NCBI RefSeq assembly: GCF_009795715.1
Contig: NZ_WTCR01000002.1
Coordinates: 310,001 to 374,000, forward strand
Reading direction: 5' to 3'
Length of the DNA: 64,000 nucleotides
From: Labilibaculum euxinicum
GTDB taxonomy: Bacteria > Bacteroidota > Bacteroidia > Bacteroidales > Marinifilaceae
Below the pieces are notes generated by a model. The model had not been told where the DNA came from. It ran no database searches and saw only the letters and a list, made by a program, of their open reading frames with translations. The position numbers were made by a program, and so were the translations under genes. Of this stretch, positions 43,278 through 52,581 are shown in pieces (positions within the stretch are counted from its first letter, which is position 1; each line of letters starts with the position of its first letter).

Positions 43278-43937
43278 CTAATTCTTTCCCATATTCTTCA
43301 GTACAGAAAAAGTTTTATCGATATCAGTATCATTTACAACAAGAGTAAATTCATTTGTAGTTGAGATTACTTCACGAATGTTGATGCCGGCCCATGCGAT
43401 GTTCTTAAGTATAAAATAGTAAAAGCCAAGCTGTTGACTGTTTGTTGAAGGTAATTTTAATGTAACAGATGATAAATCTTCGCTTTTACTTACGAGCATT
43501 TCAGTACTAAATACTTGTTCTACTTTTTCTCTTAAAGTATTGCTTACAACTAAATTGGATTCGAAAACCCCCTGAACCATGGTGTAGAAAAATTCTTGAT
43601 TCGGACCAATAGATTTTAACAATTCTGTGTGTTTTTCAATCAAGGTATTTGAGTTTTTATAAGTGAAATCGACTAATTGTGAGCGAACAATAATATCACC
43701 TACATTGGTAATAACTTCCTTTAAACCTGGATTGATTTTCACTTCCAGACTTGGAGCTAATCTGTTCAGTGCCATGATGATTGCACCGAGTTTAACCGGC
43801 TTTTTTACGCTCTGTTCAACCTGATCCTGAATTTTACGAGCTAATGACGAAATGTTTATTAAACCATCTACCAAAGCTTCTGCCAAAAAGGGTTGTGAGC
43901 TAACTATTTTTTCTACAACTTGTGGAATTGTTATCAT
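43278..43937 (-). CDS. ACT-domain protein divergent from dapA
   Basis: The 219-residue product has an N-terminal helical part resembling a helix-turn-helix (INISSLARKIQDQVEQ, then KPVKLGAIIMALNRLAPSL). A C-terminal ACT-like domain follows (about 135-215), with LGFYYFILKNIAWAGINIREV and ISTTNEFTLVVNDTDIDKTF as its helix and strands. ACT domains usually bind amino acids and resemble the regulatory part of aspartate kinase. It faces the opposite way to dapA, a lysine/diaminopimelate gene, so an amino-acid-responsive regulator is a reasonable guess but is unproven. Confidence 0.75.
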   Translation of the reverse strand: MITIPQVVEKIVSSQPFLAEALVDGLINISSLARKIQDQVEQSVKKPVKLGAIIMALNRLAPSLEVKINPGLKEVITNVGDIIVRSQLVDFTYKNSNTLIEKHTELLKSIGPNQEFFYTMVQGVFESNLVVSNTLREKVEQVFSTEMLVSKSEDLSSVTLKLPSTNSQQLGFYYFILKNIAWAGINIREVISTTNEFTLVVNDTDIDKTFSVLKNMGKN

Positions 43938-44021
43938 GAATTGAAGTTTGTGTTGAAAAACTATACAAAGATGTTCAAAAATTAACAGAAGGTAGAATTA
44001 ATGAATAAATTTTCTAAAAAT

Positions 44022-44052
44022 TTCGTTCATTTTATTGTAGAATCTATATTTG
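44022..44052 (+). promoter_or_regulatory. Bacteroidota promoter of dapA
   Basis: TTCG (near TTTG) at 44022-44025 and TATATTTG at 44045-44052 are separated by 19 bases. The dapA start is 57 bases further on, with an AAGGAG site at 44095-44100. Confidence 0.6.
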
Positions 44053-44109
44053 CAGCCGTTAACAAAATCTTGCGGATGTCTGCAAGTAATAATCAAGGAG
44101 TATATATAA

Positions 44110-44997
44110 ATGAGAAAAGCTTGGCAAGGATCTATTGTTGCTATTGTAACACCTTTTAATATTGATGGTAGTATTGATTATACTGCTTTTGATAATTTGA
44201 TTGATTTTCATTTGAAAAATGAAACTGACGGAATTGTAGTTTGCGGAACCACTGGGGAAGCTGCCACTCTTACTAAAAAGGAGTATGCGGAACTAATTAA
44301 ACATACAGTTGAAAAGGTGAATAAACGAATTCCGGTAATAGCGGGTTCCGGAACAAATTCAACATCTGAAGCAATTGAAAATTCCTGCCTGGCTGAATCT
44401 CTGGGTGTTGATGCAATTTTGGTCGTGTCGCCTTATTACAACAAACCAACAAGAAAGGGTTTGAAAGATTATTTCTCTCAAATTTCTAAAGCGGTTACTG
44501 TTCCAATTATTCTTTATAATGTACCTGGAAGAACCGGCGGCAACATTCCTGCTGATTTGGTTGTGGAATTAGCAACGGAATTTGAAAATGTAGTGGGCAT
44601 CAAAGAGGCATCCGGGAACTTAGAGCAAATGGCTTGTATTTTGAGAGATAAACCATCTGATTTTATGGTTTTTTCGGGCGATGATGCTTTGGCTTTTCAA
44701 GCTGTTTGTATGGGAGCAGACGGAGTTATTTCTGTTGTTGCCAATTTAATACCTAAGGAATTTCATAATTTAATGTTGGCTGCCTCTAAAGGTGATCTGG
44801 CTAAATCAAAAGAAATTTATTTTAAATATCTGAGATTAATTCAATTGTGTTTTATCGAGTCGAACCCAATACCTGTGAAAACAGGTTTGGCAATAATGAA
44901 TAAGTTAAGCGAAGAGTTTAGATCTCCTATGTCTGTTATGGTGGACGAAAATAGAATTTTATTGGTAAATGAAATAACCAAATTGAAAATGATTTAA
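44110..44997 (+). CDS. dapA: 4-hydroxy-tetrahydrodipicolinate synthase
   Basis: DapA condenses pyruvate with aspartate semialdehyde in diaminopimelate and lysine synthesis. The 295-residue enzyme has the pyruvate-binding GTTGEAATL (46-54), Tyr136 and Arg141 in ILYNVPGRTG, and the Schiff-base lysine (Lys165) in VGIKEASGN. The later segment FSGDDALAFQAVCMGADGVISV is standard. An AAGGAG ribosome-binding site lies nine bases before the ATG. It is a single gene with its own promoter and terminator. Confidence 0.97.
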   Translation: MRKAWQGSIVAIVTPFNIDGSIDYTAFDNLIDFHLKNETDGIVVCGTTGEAATLTKKEYAELIKHTVEKVNKRIPVIAGSGTNSTSEAIENSCLAESLGVDAILVVSPYYNKPTRKGLKDYFSQISKAVTVPIILYNVPGRTGGNIPADLVVELATEFENVVGIKEASGNLEQMACILRDKPSDFMVFSGDDALAFQAVCMGADGVISVVANLIPKEFHNLMLAASKGDLAKSKEIYFKYLRLIQLCFIESNPIPVKTGLAIMNKLSEEFRSPMSVMVDENRILLVNEITKLKMI

Positions 44998-45341
44998 ATA
45001 TTTAAAGCTATTAATTGAATATAGAGCCGCTTTTTAAGTGGCTCTTTTGTTTTGGGAAATTATCATTTTTTTTGGCGCTGTATTTTACTGTGATGTAGTG
45101 GGATAAGCTTATCTGGAATTGAGCTTCGCCTTTCATTTAATAAGGAAAAACAGCTTTGTTTTTAAAAATCACAATGATAAATTGAAACCAATCAGATGAT
45201 AATAAGTACAAGTGCTTAGAATCACAGTGTTTTTCAATACAGTGATGATTGCTTAAACTTGAATTCATTTGGCTGGAATGCTTAATGAAAGTGATTATAA
45301 ATTTAGATGTTATAAATTGATTTAAAGGAAGTTTTCCAAAT
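44998..45341. other. Gene-free stretch after dapA
   Basis: Besides the dapA terminator nothing is recognised. The stretch just before 45342 is AT-rich with an AAAGGAA-type site. Confidence 0.5.
45023..45050 (+). terminator. Rho-independent terminator of dapA
   Basis: AGAGCCGC and GTGGCTCT pair around a TTTTTAA loop and are followed by TTTTG. It begins 26 bases after the dapA stop codon. Confidence 0.85.
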
Positions 45342-46124
45342 ATGAATAAAGATTTACTCTTTGCCTTAATTCAAAATCCCTACTTAATTCCCGGTATTTA
45401 TAATTATTGTGATGGTTGGTGTGAAAGATGCAGTTTTACTGGTAATTGTCTTAATTATAAAATGATGGAAGAGGGTGTGCCTGATTTAGATGTTTCTAAT
45501 ACCGATGCTTCTTCTGCAATGGATAATCTGGATGAGATGTTTCAGTTAAGTATGGAGTTGCTGAAACAAGCCGCAAAGGATTTAGGAATGGAAATGCCTG
45601 AACAGGATGAAGACTTTGATGTTGAAGAAGAAGAAAAAAAAGATGATTTGATATTTAAAGGCCAAATAATGAAACAGGCCGATAAATATTCTGAATTAGT
45701 AGACCAATGGTTTGCCGAATTTGAGGCACTTCTTTTTATAGGAAGTATTAGCTTAAAAGAATTGCTGGACTATAAGGATGAGGAGGAGATGAGTGAAATT
45801 GAAAAAACAGTCTTTAATTCTTATGAGATAATTCGCTGGTATCAGTTTATTATTCCGAGCAAGCTCTTTCGCTCACTTAGAAGTAAGACAAATACAGAAG
45901 AAACAGGGAATGAATTTTATAAACATGACAGTATCGCATCTGGAAAAGTAGCATTGCTGTCCATTGATGAATCGATTAAGGCCTGGACTTGTTTTATGCA
46001 GAAATTTCCTGAAACAGAGGATCGAATGCTGCCATTGTTACTGATACTTTCAGGTTTACGAACTATAGTCGAGAAAGTATTCCCCGAATCAAGAGATTTT
46101 ATAAGACCTGGTTTCGATATCTAA
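45342..46124 (+). CDS. Uncharacterised protein with an N-terminal four-cysteine cluster
   Basis: The 260-residue protein has four closely spaced cysteines near its start (CDGWCERCSFTGNC, about residues 23-36) that could bind zinc or an iron-sulphur cluster. A very acidic stretch follows (EQDEDFDVEEEEKKDD, near 87-102), then a helical region. There is no signal peptide or membrane helix. It is a single gene with its own terminator and no informative neighbours. I do not recognise the family. Confidence 0.7.
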   Translation: MNKDLLFALIQNPYLIPGIYNYCDGWCERCSFTGNCLNYKMMEEGVPDLDVSNTDASSAMDNLDEMFQLSMELLKQAAKDLGMEMPEQDEDFDVEEEEKKDDLIFKGQIMKQADKYSELVDQWFAEFEALLFIGSISLKELLDYKDEEEMSEIEKTVFNSYEIIRWYQFIIPSKLFRSLRSKTNTEETGNEFYKHDSIASGKVALLSIDESIKAWTCFMQKFPETEDRMLPLLLILSGLRTIVEKVFPESRDFIRPGFDI

Positions 46125-46454
46125 TTAATCCGCAATTGATAGTATCGGACGTTTAAAGCGTTGCATCATATTCAAATGAATTTAGAAGATAGTTTTTACT
46201 CCAAATAAGAGAGTGTATAACGCAAAAAAAGTCGGTAACCAGCCGACTTTTTTTCTACTCACTTTAAACCTTAATCTACTATATGAAAAAACTACTTTTT
46301 GTTCTTTTGTACATTACAAATGTATGCATGAATCAAGTTAATTGGTCTAAACAAGTGTTAAAGAAGATTAAATCTTTAATTTAACCTTATTTTAAGATTA
46401 AAAACCATTGGATTATTAGCAGAGATTGTTGGATTTTAAACCAGCATTTAAAGT
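46125..46454. other. Gene-free stretch before the VWA-like membrane protein gene
   Basis: It holds the terminator of the preceding gene. A short plus-strand frame beginning MKKLLFVLLYITNVCMNQ at 46283 resembles a signal peptide but stops soon after and is probably chance. Confidence 0.45.
46223..46255 (+). terminator. Rho-independent terminator of the four-cysteine protein gene
   Basis: AAAGTCGG and CCGACTTT pair around a TAACCAG-type loop, followed by a run of T. It lies about 100 bases after the stop codon. Confidence 0.85.
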
Positions 46455-48587
46455 TTGTTTGTTAAATTTGTTGAAATTCTAAAATTACTAAAATTGAATA
46501 TCACCATAGTTACCGAATACTCATTATGGTGGGTATTGCCCTTTACTTTAGTTTCTTTATTACTTATTGTTTTGGTTTATTTTTTCAGAAAACCATACCA
46601 TAAGGATCTTTCCCTGCCCAAAATCTACATTTTAGCTTTTTTGCGGGGTCTTTCCATTTTATTACTTCTGATACTACTGTTGGAGCCAAAAATTAAATAC
46701 GCTTCAGAAAAAATTGAAAAACCATTATTAGTTTTTGCCCAGGACAATTCAAAGTCTCTTAAATTAAATAATAATTCTTTATTTTATTTGAATGAATACC
46801 CTTCTGAAATAGAAAAATTTCTTGAGACTTTGAATTCTGAATTTGAGATTAAGAAAATTAGTTTTGGAAATAAAGTAGAGGAACTATCTAATTATAATTA
46901 TTCTGAGACGAATACAAATTTTTCAGATTTGTTTGAATTTTTGAAAAACAATTATGGAAATTTAAATAATGTGCAGGTTCTTCTTGCCAGTGATGGTCTT
47001 TACAATAAAGGCGGTAATCCCAGATATGATGTACAAGATTTGAATTTTCCCATTCATACGTTACTATTAGGGGACACGGCGCGCATCGAGGATGTTTCAG
47101 TTATATCAGTTAAAACAAATAAATTAGGTTTTATAAAAAGTAAATTACCCGTTAGAATTGGCGTTAAAGCAACTAATTTAGATTCGGAATCAGTACGATT
47201 GAAAATTTACAATGGTTCGGCGAAATTGATTGAGGATGAATTTCAGATTAATAACAATGCATTCTTTATCGAAAAAGATTTTTTTATTACTCCGGAAAAA
47301 GCAGGTTTACAGAAGTTTAGAGTAGAAGTAATTGCAACAGAAAAGGAAAGTTCCAAAAGTAATAACCACTACGAGTTTGTGGTTGATGTATTGGATAATC
47401 AGAGGAAAATAGCAATTTGTTTTGATAAATATCATCCTGACATAGCAGCTATTCAATCGGCGATTAATGAAAATTTAAATTTTACTGTTGAGTTAATTAA
47501 TCTTGTACAGAAACAAGCTGATCTTGAGAAATACAATCTGGTAGTTCTGTATCAAATTCCATCTCATCTCAATTCATATTCAGGTTTTTTACAGCAAATT
47601 CAACAAAAGGAAATTCCCGCTCTAATGGTTGTTGGAGGGAATTCGGATATTGAAGCTTTAAATAAGTTGAATTTTGGTGTTAATTTGTTAAGAAATGAAG
47701 GTCTATACACTGAATCATCCTTTGTAGGAGATGAAACTTTTAACTTGTTTGATTTAAAGAAATCGAAGTTGGAAACTTTAGAGAAAATGCCGCCCTTGTT
47801 ATCTCCTTTAGTGCGTTGTGAATTTAATTCGGAACATCATATTGTTGGATATCAGAGTATTAAATCAGTACAAACGGAAGAGCCTCAAATTGCTTTTTCA
47901 TATGCTGATAATCAGAAAATTGCGTGGATTTTTGGTGAGGGAATCTGGCGATGGAAATTGCACTTGTCCCGAATGAATGATTCTCCTGAAGTGTTTTTTG
48001 ATTTAATCAATAAAATGGTGCAGTATTTATCTTTGAAGATTAATCGTAACCAACTGGTGGTTAACTACCCAAAAAACATCTCCGAAGGGGATGAAATTGT
48101 GTTTGATACTGAGATATACAATAGAAGTTATGAGCTGGTTAATCAGGCGAATTTGGATTTTACCTTGATAAATCAAGCAGGTAAATCTTTCAACTATAAT
48201 TTTGAAAAACGCTCAGAGAAATACCAATTAAGAATAGGCTCTTTGCCAAAAGGCAATTATTCATTTGTTGTTAAAACCCAGGATAGTGAAAATGTTTTGG
48301 AGCAAAAGGGACAGTTTATTGTTAGCTTAAATAGTAATGAAGCTAAAAATTTACAGGCCGATGGTAAAATACTTTCGCAAATTTCAAGTTTAACAGGAGG
48401 TACGGTTTTTAAACTTGACGAACAATCAGAGATGCGGACCAACATTAGAGAAAATGAGCATGCGAAATCTATTTTATCAGAGGAAACGAAGTATGGTAAT
48501 TTAGCTGAGATGCTATTTGTATTGATTATAATTATCATATTAATGATATTGGAATGGTTTTTGAGGAAGTATTGGTTAGGGATTTAA
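46455..48587 (+). CDS. VWA-like membrane protein
   Basis: This roughly 700-residue protein has two membrane helices near the N-terminus (WWVLPFTLVSLLLIVLVYFF and ILAFLRGLSILLLLILLL), a long soluble part, and a C-terminal helix (LFVLIIIIILMILEWFL). The soluble part begins like a von Willebrand A domain: FAQDNSKS supplies a DxSxS metal-site motif, and LLASDGLYNKGGNP follows. A second, amidotransferase-like region with VVGGNSDIEALNK is near the middle. There is no ATG near the start; TTG at 46455 or TTG at 46494 are the candidates. Similar proteins in Bacteroidota are unnamed; a role in cell-envelope assembly is only a guess. Confidence 0.75.
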   Translation: MFVKFVEILKLLKLNITIVTEYSLWWVLPFTLVSLLLIVLVYFFRKPYHKDLSLPKIYILAFLRGLSILLLLILLLEPKIKYASEKIEKPLLVFAQDNSKSLKLNNNSLFYLNEYPSEIEKFLETLNSEFEIKKISFGNKVEELSNYNYSETNTNFSDLFEFLKNNYGNLNNVQVLLASDGLYNKGGNPRYDVQDLNFPIHTLLLGDTARIEDVSVISVKTNKLGFIKSKLPVRIGVKATNLDSESVRLKIYNGSAKLIEDEFQINNNAFFIEKDFFITPEKAGLQKFRVEVIATEKESSKSNNHYEFVVDVLDNQRKIAICFDKYHPDIAAIQSAINENLNFTVELINLVQKQADLEKYNLVVLYQIPSHLNSYSGFLQQIQQKEIPALMVVGGNSDIEALNKLNFGVNLLRNEGLYTESSFVGDETFNLFDLKKSKLETLEKMPPLLSPLVRCEFNSEHHIVGYQSIKSVQTEEPQIAFSYADNQKIAWIFGEGIWRWKLHLSRMNDSPEVFFDLINKMVQYLSLKINRNQLVVNYPKNISEGDEIVFDTEIYNRSYELVNQANLDFTLINQAGKSFNYNFEKRSEKYQLRIGSLPKGNYSFVVKTQDSENVLEQKGQFIVSLNSNEAKNLQADGKILSQISSLTGGTVFKLDEQSEMRTNIRENEHAKSILSEETKYGNLAEMLFVLIIIIILMILEWFLRKYWLGI

Positions 48588-48728
48588 ATTTGAAAAAAAA
48601 TCAAACGAATTAATCGTAATCAGCAGTAAATATAATCATATGAAACGAGCCATGAGAAGACTTTTCTCACACACGAGGATAACTAAGTTGGCGAGTTCCA
48701 TGTGGCAATGAAAAACAAATTTAGACAC

Positions 48729-49757
48729 ATGAAAAGGATATTTTTAATTGTCACCTCATTATTTTTATTATCATCTTGTCAAACTCTTTCTTTGTACAGT
48801 TTTCAAGGACTTAATGCACCAAAAATTTTAATTCCTGCTGATGTGAAAACAATAGGTTTTGTTGATAGAAATACCTGTTTTAAGATTGATACCGTAAGTC
48901 AGTATTATCTTATTAATAGTAATCTTCTTACCGATACAACTGATTATAGTGCAGATATTTCAACGAATTGCTATTTGGGTTTTACTGAGAACTTATCGGA
49001 GTATTTAGCTATGGATTCTATTCCATTTATTCAGTTGGATAAAAAGGAAATATCAGGTGACAGAGATTATACACCAATGAAATGGGAACTTGTTGACAGT
49101 ATCTGCGAGAGTAATGGATCTGATATTTTAATTTGTTTGGAGGATGTACAGTTATATAATAAATACACAGTATTTGAAGATGTACTGAATTATGGGATTA
49201 CTGATGCGAATTATTTTGCTGTGTGGAGGATATATGATCCCTTAAATCAGACATATCTGGATGAACAAATCGTAATTGACAGTTTGTTTTCGGAAGTTAC
49301 ATCATCTTCATACAATCGGTTAATAGAAGAAAAACTGCCTAAAAGAAAAGATCTTTTTAAGGATGTTTCTTATGAAATTGGAAATCAATATGCAGATATG
49401 CTTGCACCTAAATGGATTGATATAACTAGAAAGTATTTTGCCTCCGGAGATGATCGTTTAGCCATTTCAAAATATTATATTGATCAAGGGGATTGGGAGA
49501 CTCCAATTTCCTTATGGACTGAGATTTCAAATGAGAAAGATGATAAACTTGCAGGAAGAGCTTCTTATAATTTAGCTGTGGCGTATGAAATTAAAGAAGA
49601 TTATGTGCAGGCAAATCGGTGGATCCGGAAATCAATTTTTCATTATAAAACATTGAAATCTTTGCCATCCGAATTTAAATTAGTTAAGGCATACACATTA
49701 GAACTTCTGGAGAGAACCAAAAACAAAGAGAAATTGGATCTTTTTTTTGGAGAGTAA
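48729..49757 (+). CDS. DUF6340-like lipoprotein
   Basis: The start at 48729 gives a classical lipoprotein signal (MKRIFLIVTSLFLLSSC); GTG and ATG codons upstream are in frame but would lengthen the signal. The mature part has a mixed fold early (PADVKTIGFVDRN), then ends with helical, TPR-like repeats (AGRASYNLAVAYEIKEDYVQ and ANRWIRKSIFHY). The pattern fits DUF6340-type lipoproteins of Bacteroidota, tentatively. It is probably anchored in the outer membrane and could help assemble a complex through its TPR-like end. Its function is unknown. Confidence 0.75.
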   Translation: MKRIFLIVTSLFLLSSCQTLSLYSFQGLNAPKILIPADVKTIGFVDRNTCFKIDTVSQYYLINSNLLTDTTDYSADISTNCYLGFTENLSEYLAMDSIPFIQLDKKEISGDRDYTPMKWELVDSICESNGSDILICLEDVQLYNKYTVFEDVLNYGITDANYFAVWRIYDPLNQTYLDEQIVIDSLFSEVTSSSYNRLIEEKLPKRKDLFKDVSYEIGNQYADMLAPKWIDITRKYFASGDDRLAISKYYIDQGDWETPISLWTEISNEKDDKLAGRASYNLAVAYEIKEDYVQANRWIRKSIFHYKTLKSLPSEFKLVKAYTLELLERTKNKEKLDLFFGE

Positions 49758-49775
49758 TTTTATTTTAAAAAATAT

Positions 49776-49816
49776 ACAAGCCTGATGAGTATTATTCTAT
49801 CAGGCTTGTTTAATTT
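49776..49816 (+). terminator. Rho-independent terminator of the lipoprotein gene
   Basis: ACAAGCCTGAT and ATCAGGCTTGT pair perfectly around a 13-base loop, followed by TTAATTTT. Confidence 0.85.
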
Positions 49817-49845
49817 TGAGAGCTTAAATTTTAATACAAAACTAC

Positions 49846-51084
49846 ATGACATCAACGATGCTGCTTTATATCATACTGGGAATTTTAACTGCAGATTTTA
49901 TTTTAGAACGATTTCTTGAATTTCTGAATCATAAGAAATGGTCGCCCATTCTTCCTAAAGCATTAGAAGGGATTTACGATCAGGAAAAATATAGTCAGTC
50001 ACAAAATTATCAGAAGGACAAATTGATGCCTTCGTTAATTTCATCGGGAATAGGTTTCATTGCTACGGTACTAATGATTAGTCTTGGTGGTTTTGCATGG
50101 GTTGATGAGTTCGTCAGGAGTTATTTTGAACATCCAATAACAATTGCCTTAGCCTTTTTTGGTGTGATTTTGTTTTTTTCCAGTTTGCTGGGATTGCCTT
50201 TTTCTTACTATTCAACATTTGTAATTGAGGAGAAGTATGGTTTTAACAGAACAAGCTTAAAAACCTTTGTATTGGATAAATTAAAAGGTGGATTGCTTAG
50301 TATTGTAATTGGTGGTGGCATATTGGCTTTATTAATATGGATTTATTTGCAGACCACAACAAACTTCTGGTGGATGGCGTGGTTGGTAATTGCATTTTTC
50401 ATGATTTTTATGGCCATGTTTTATTCTTCCTTGTTGGTGCCTTTATTTAATAAGCAAACACCTCTGGAAGATGGAGAATTAAAAGATGAGATTAGCAGGT
50501 TTGCAGGTAAAGTAGATTTCAAATTGGATAATGTCTATGTAATGGACGGTTCTAAACGGTCATCGAAAGGAAACGCATATTTTAGCGGACTTGGATCAAA
50601 AAAGAGAATTGTCCTGTTTGACACATTAATTAATGATCTGACAAAGGAAGAGATTGTTGCGGTTTTGGCGCATGAAATTGGACACTATAAAAAGAAACAT
50701 ACACTTAGCGGCATATTTTTATCCTTACTGCAAACCGGACTGATGTTTTACATTTTTTCGTTGATTATTTCCAATCCCTTACTTTCGGAAGCATTGGGAG
50801 CGAAGCAGCAAGGATTTCATTTGGGATTGATTGCCTTTGGAATTTTGTATTCTCCGATATCAACCTTTTTAGGTTTGGGAATGAATATTTTATCACGAAA
50901 GAATGAATATGAGGCTGATGATTATGCCTTAAAAAATTATGATGGGAAAGCTTTAGGAGATGCTTTAAAGAAACTATCTGTTAGTTCTCTTAGCAATTTA
51001 ACGCCACATCCGGTTTATGTGTTTTTTTACTATTCACATCCAAGTCTTTTACAACGATTAAAAGCATTACAGTTAATAAAATAA
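49846..51084 (+). CDS. Ste24-type M48 zinc metalloprotease
   Basis: The 412-residue membrane protease has several membrane helices and the zinc motif HEIGHYKKKH after the EEIVAVLAHE segment, with the third ligand in NEYEADDYALKNYD. The segment GFNRTSLKTFVLDKLKGG, the basic cytoplasmic loop and YVMDGSKRSSKGNAYFSG are hallmarks of CAAX prenyl protease 1 (Ste24) relatives. Bacteria lack prenylated CAAX proteins, so it more likely clears faulty membrane proteins. CinA begins four bases downstream, so the two are co-transcribed. Confidence 0.93.
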   Translation: MTSTMLLYIILGILTADFILERFLEFLNHKKWSPILPKALEGIYDQEKYSQSQNYQKDKLMPSLISSGIGFIATVLMISLGGFAWVDEFVRSYFEHPITIALAFFGVILFFSSLLGLPFSYYSTFVIEEKYGFNRTSLKTFVLDKLKGGLLSIVIGGGILALLIWIYLQTTTNFWWMAWLVIAFFMIFMAMFYSSLLVPLFNKQTPLEDGELKDEISRFAGKVDFKLDNVYVMDGSKRSSKGNAYFSGLGSKKRIVLFDTLINDLTKEEIVAVLAHEIGHYKKKHTLSGIFLSLLQTGLMFYIFSLIISNPLLSEALGAKQQGFHLGLIAFGILYSPISTFLGLGMNILSRKNEYEADDYALKNYDGKALGDALKKLSVSSLSNLTPHPVYVFFYYSHPSLLQRLKALQLIK

Positions 51085-51088
51085 GCAA

Positions 51089-52327
51089 ATGCAAGCAGAA
51101 ATAATTACAATTGGTGACGAAATTCTGATTGGTCAAATAGTGGATACCAATTCAGCATGGATGGCCAAAGAATTAAATGGAATAGGTATTAATGTTGGGA
51201 AAATAACCAGTATATCCGATCAGGAAGCTGATATAGTAAGTTCCCTGAAACAGGCAATGGAAAGAGTTTCCCTTGTTTTAATTACGGGAGGTTTAGGACC
51301 CACGAATGATGATATTACTAAAAAGACATTGAGCGATCTTTTTGAAATGAATCTGGTGCAGGATGATTTTTTATTTGCTAAAGTTGAACAAAGACTCTGG
51401 CAGAGAGGGATTCCTATGAATCGTTTCAATCGGGAACAGGCTTTGGTTCCCGATGGCGCAAGAATAATAACCAATAACCATGGTACAGCTCCTTGCATGT
51501 GGTTTGAGAAAGATGGTAAGGTAGTTATCTCGATGCCTGGAGTTCCTTTTGAAATGAAGGGAATTATGCAGGACGAAATTTTACAATCATTAAAACAACA
51601 TTTTTCTACACCGGTTATTTTGCACAAGACAGTAATGACTCAAGGTATTGGAGAATCTGTGATGGCGGAAATGCTTGAAGATTGGGAAGGGAATTTACCA
51701 GCTTGCGTAAAATTGGCATATTTGCCTTCTCCTGGAGTTTTGCGATTACGAATGAGTCTTTTGGGAGATAATTTGGCAGAATTAGAGAAAATTATAGAGG
51801 AGCAGTTGTCTGCGTTGAAAAAAATAATTTCCGCAAATATATTTGGCTATGATGATGAACCCATGGAATTGACCGTAGCTAAACTTTTATCCGATAAGGG
51901 AAAGACTTTGGGCACAGCAGAGAGCTGTACCGGAGGGAAAATTGCTCACCTAATAACATCTCATGCGGGTAGTTCTTCTTATTTTAAAGGTGGTGTGGTA
52001 GCCTACTCAAATGAAGTGAAGGAAAATATCTTGTGTGTGAATGGTGAGGATTTGGAGAAATATGGTGCGGTAAGTCAGCAGGTAGTGGAACAAATGGCTA
52101 TTGGTGCCAGAAAAGTGCTGAATACCGATTATGCAATTGCAACATCAGGAGTTGCCGGACCCGATGGTGGAACGGAGGAAAAACCCGTTGGAACTGTTTG
52201 GATTGCTGTTGCGGGATCCAATGACCTTATTTCTCATCGATTTGATTTGTATAAAAATAGAGAACGAAATATTCAGGTGGCATCTTTAAATGCACTAAAT
52301 ATGCTGCGGAATTTACTTCAAAAGTAA
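51089..52327 (+). CDS. cinA: CinA, competence/damage-inducible protein
   Basis: This 412-residue protein is the full-length CinA type. The N-terminal molybdopterin-binding-like domain has ITIGDEILIGQIVDTNSAWMA and LVLITGGLGPTNDD. The C-terminal nicotinamide-mononucleotide amidohydrolase domain has TAESCTGGKIAHLIT, FKGGVVAYSNEVK and TSGVAGPDGGTEEKPVGTVW. Family members deamidate NMN and act in pyridine-nucleotide recycling; some also cleave ADP-ribose. It follows the Ste24-type protease by four bases. Confidence 0.95.
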   Translation: MQAEIITIGDEILIGQIVDTNSAWMAKELNGIGINVGKITSISDQEADIVSSLKQAMERVSLVLITGGLGPTNDDITKKTLSDLFEMNLVQDDFLFAKVEQRLWQRGIPMNRFNREQALVPDGARIITNNHGTAPCMWFEKDGKVVISMPGVPFEMKGIMQDEILQSLKQHFSTPVILHKTVMTQGIGESVMAEMLEDWEGNLPACVKLAYLPSPGVLRLRMSLLGDNLAELEKIIEEQLSALKKIISANIFGYDDEPMELTVAKLLSDKGKTLGTAESCTGGKIAHLITSHAGSSSYFKGGVVAYSNEVKENILCVNGEDLEKYGAVSQQVVEQMAIGARKVLNTDYAIATSGVAGPDGGTEEKPVGTVWIAVAGSNDLISHRFDLYKNRERNIQVASLNALNMLRNLLQK

Positions 52328-52352
52328 AGGATAATATTGTTTTTATATTGAG

Positions 52353-52387
52353 AGGCTTTCCGTTTAGTGGAGAGCCTTATTTTTTTA
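52353..52387 (+). terminator. Rho-independent terminator after cinA
   Basis: AGGCTTTCC and GGAGAGCCT pair with a single mismatch around a 7-base loop, followed by TATTTTTTTA. Confidence 0.78.
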
Positions 52388-52581
52388 TCAATTTTGAATG
52401 TGATAAATTTCACTTTTACCAAGTTTAATATTGCAATTGGCATCCTAAATATCTAAATTTCAGTTACTATAAATAAAATCAAAGTTAAGATAGAAATATA
52501 TTAAAGCTACAAACATGTAGATATTTGGATATATGGATATTGTTGTTTAGATTTGAACCGAAATTAAAAGAACAAATAAAT

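Noticed and set aside
46283-46345. Possible short signal-peptide gene beginning MKKLLFVLLY
   Set aside because: It stops after about 20 codons and has no terminator or conserved tail.
11163-48708. AGTTCCATGTGGCAA found upstream of both the first crotonase gene (about 11163) and the DUF6340-like gene (about 48693)
   Set aside because: A 15-base match between two places in 64 kb is expected by chance in AT-rich DNA, and the flanks differ.
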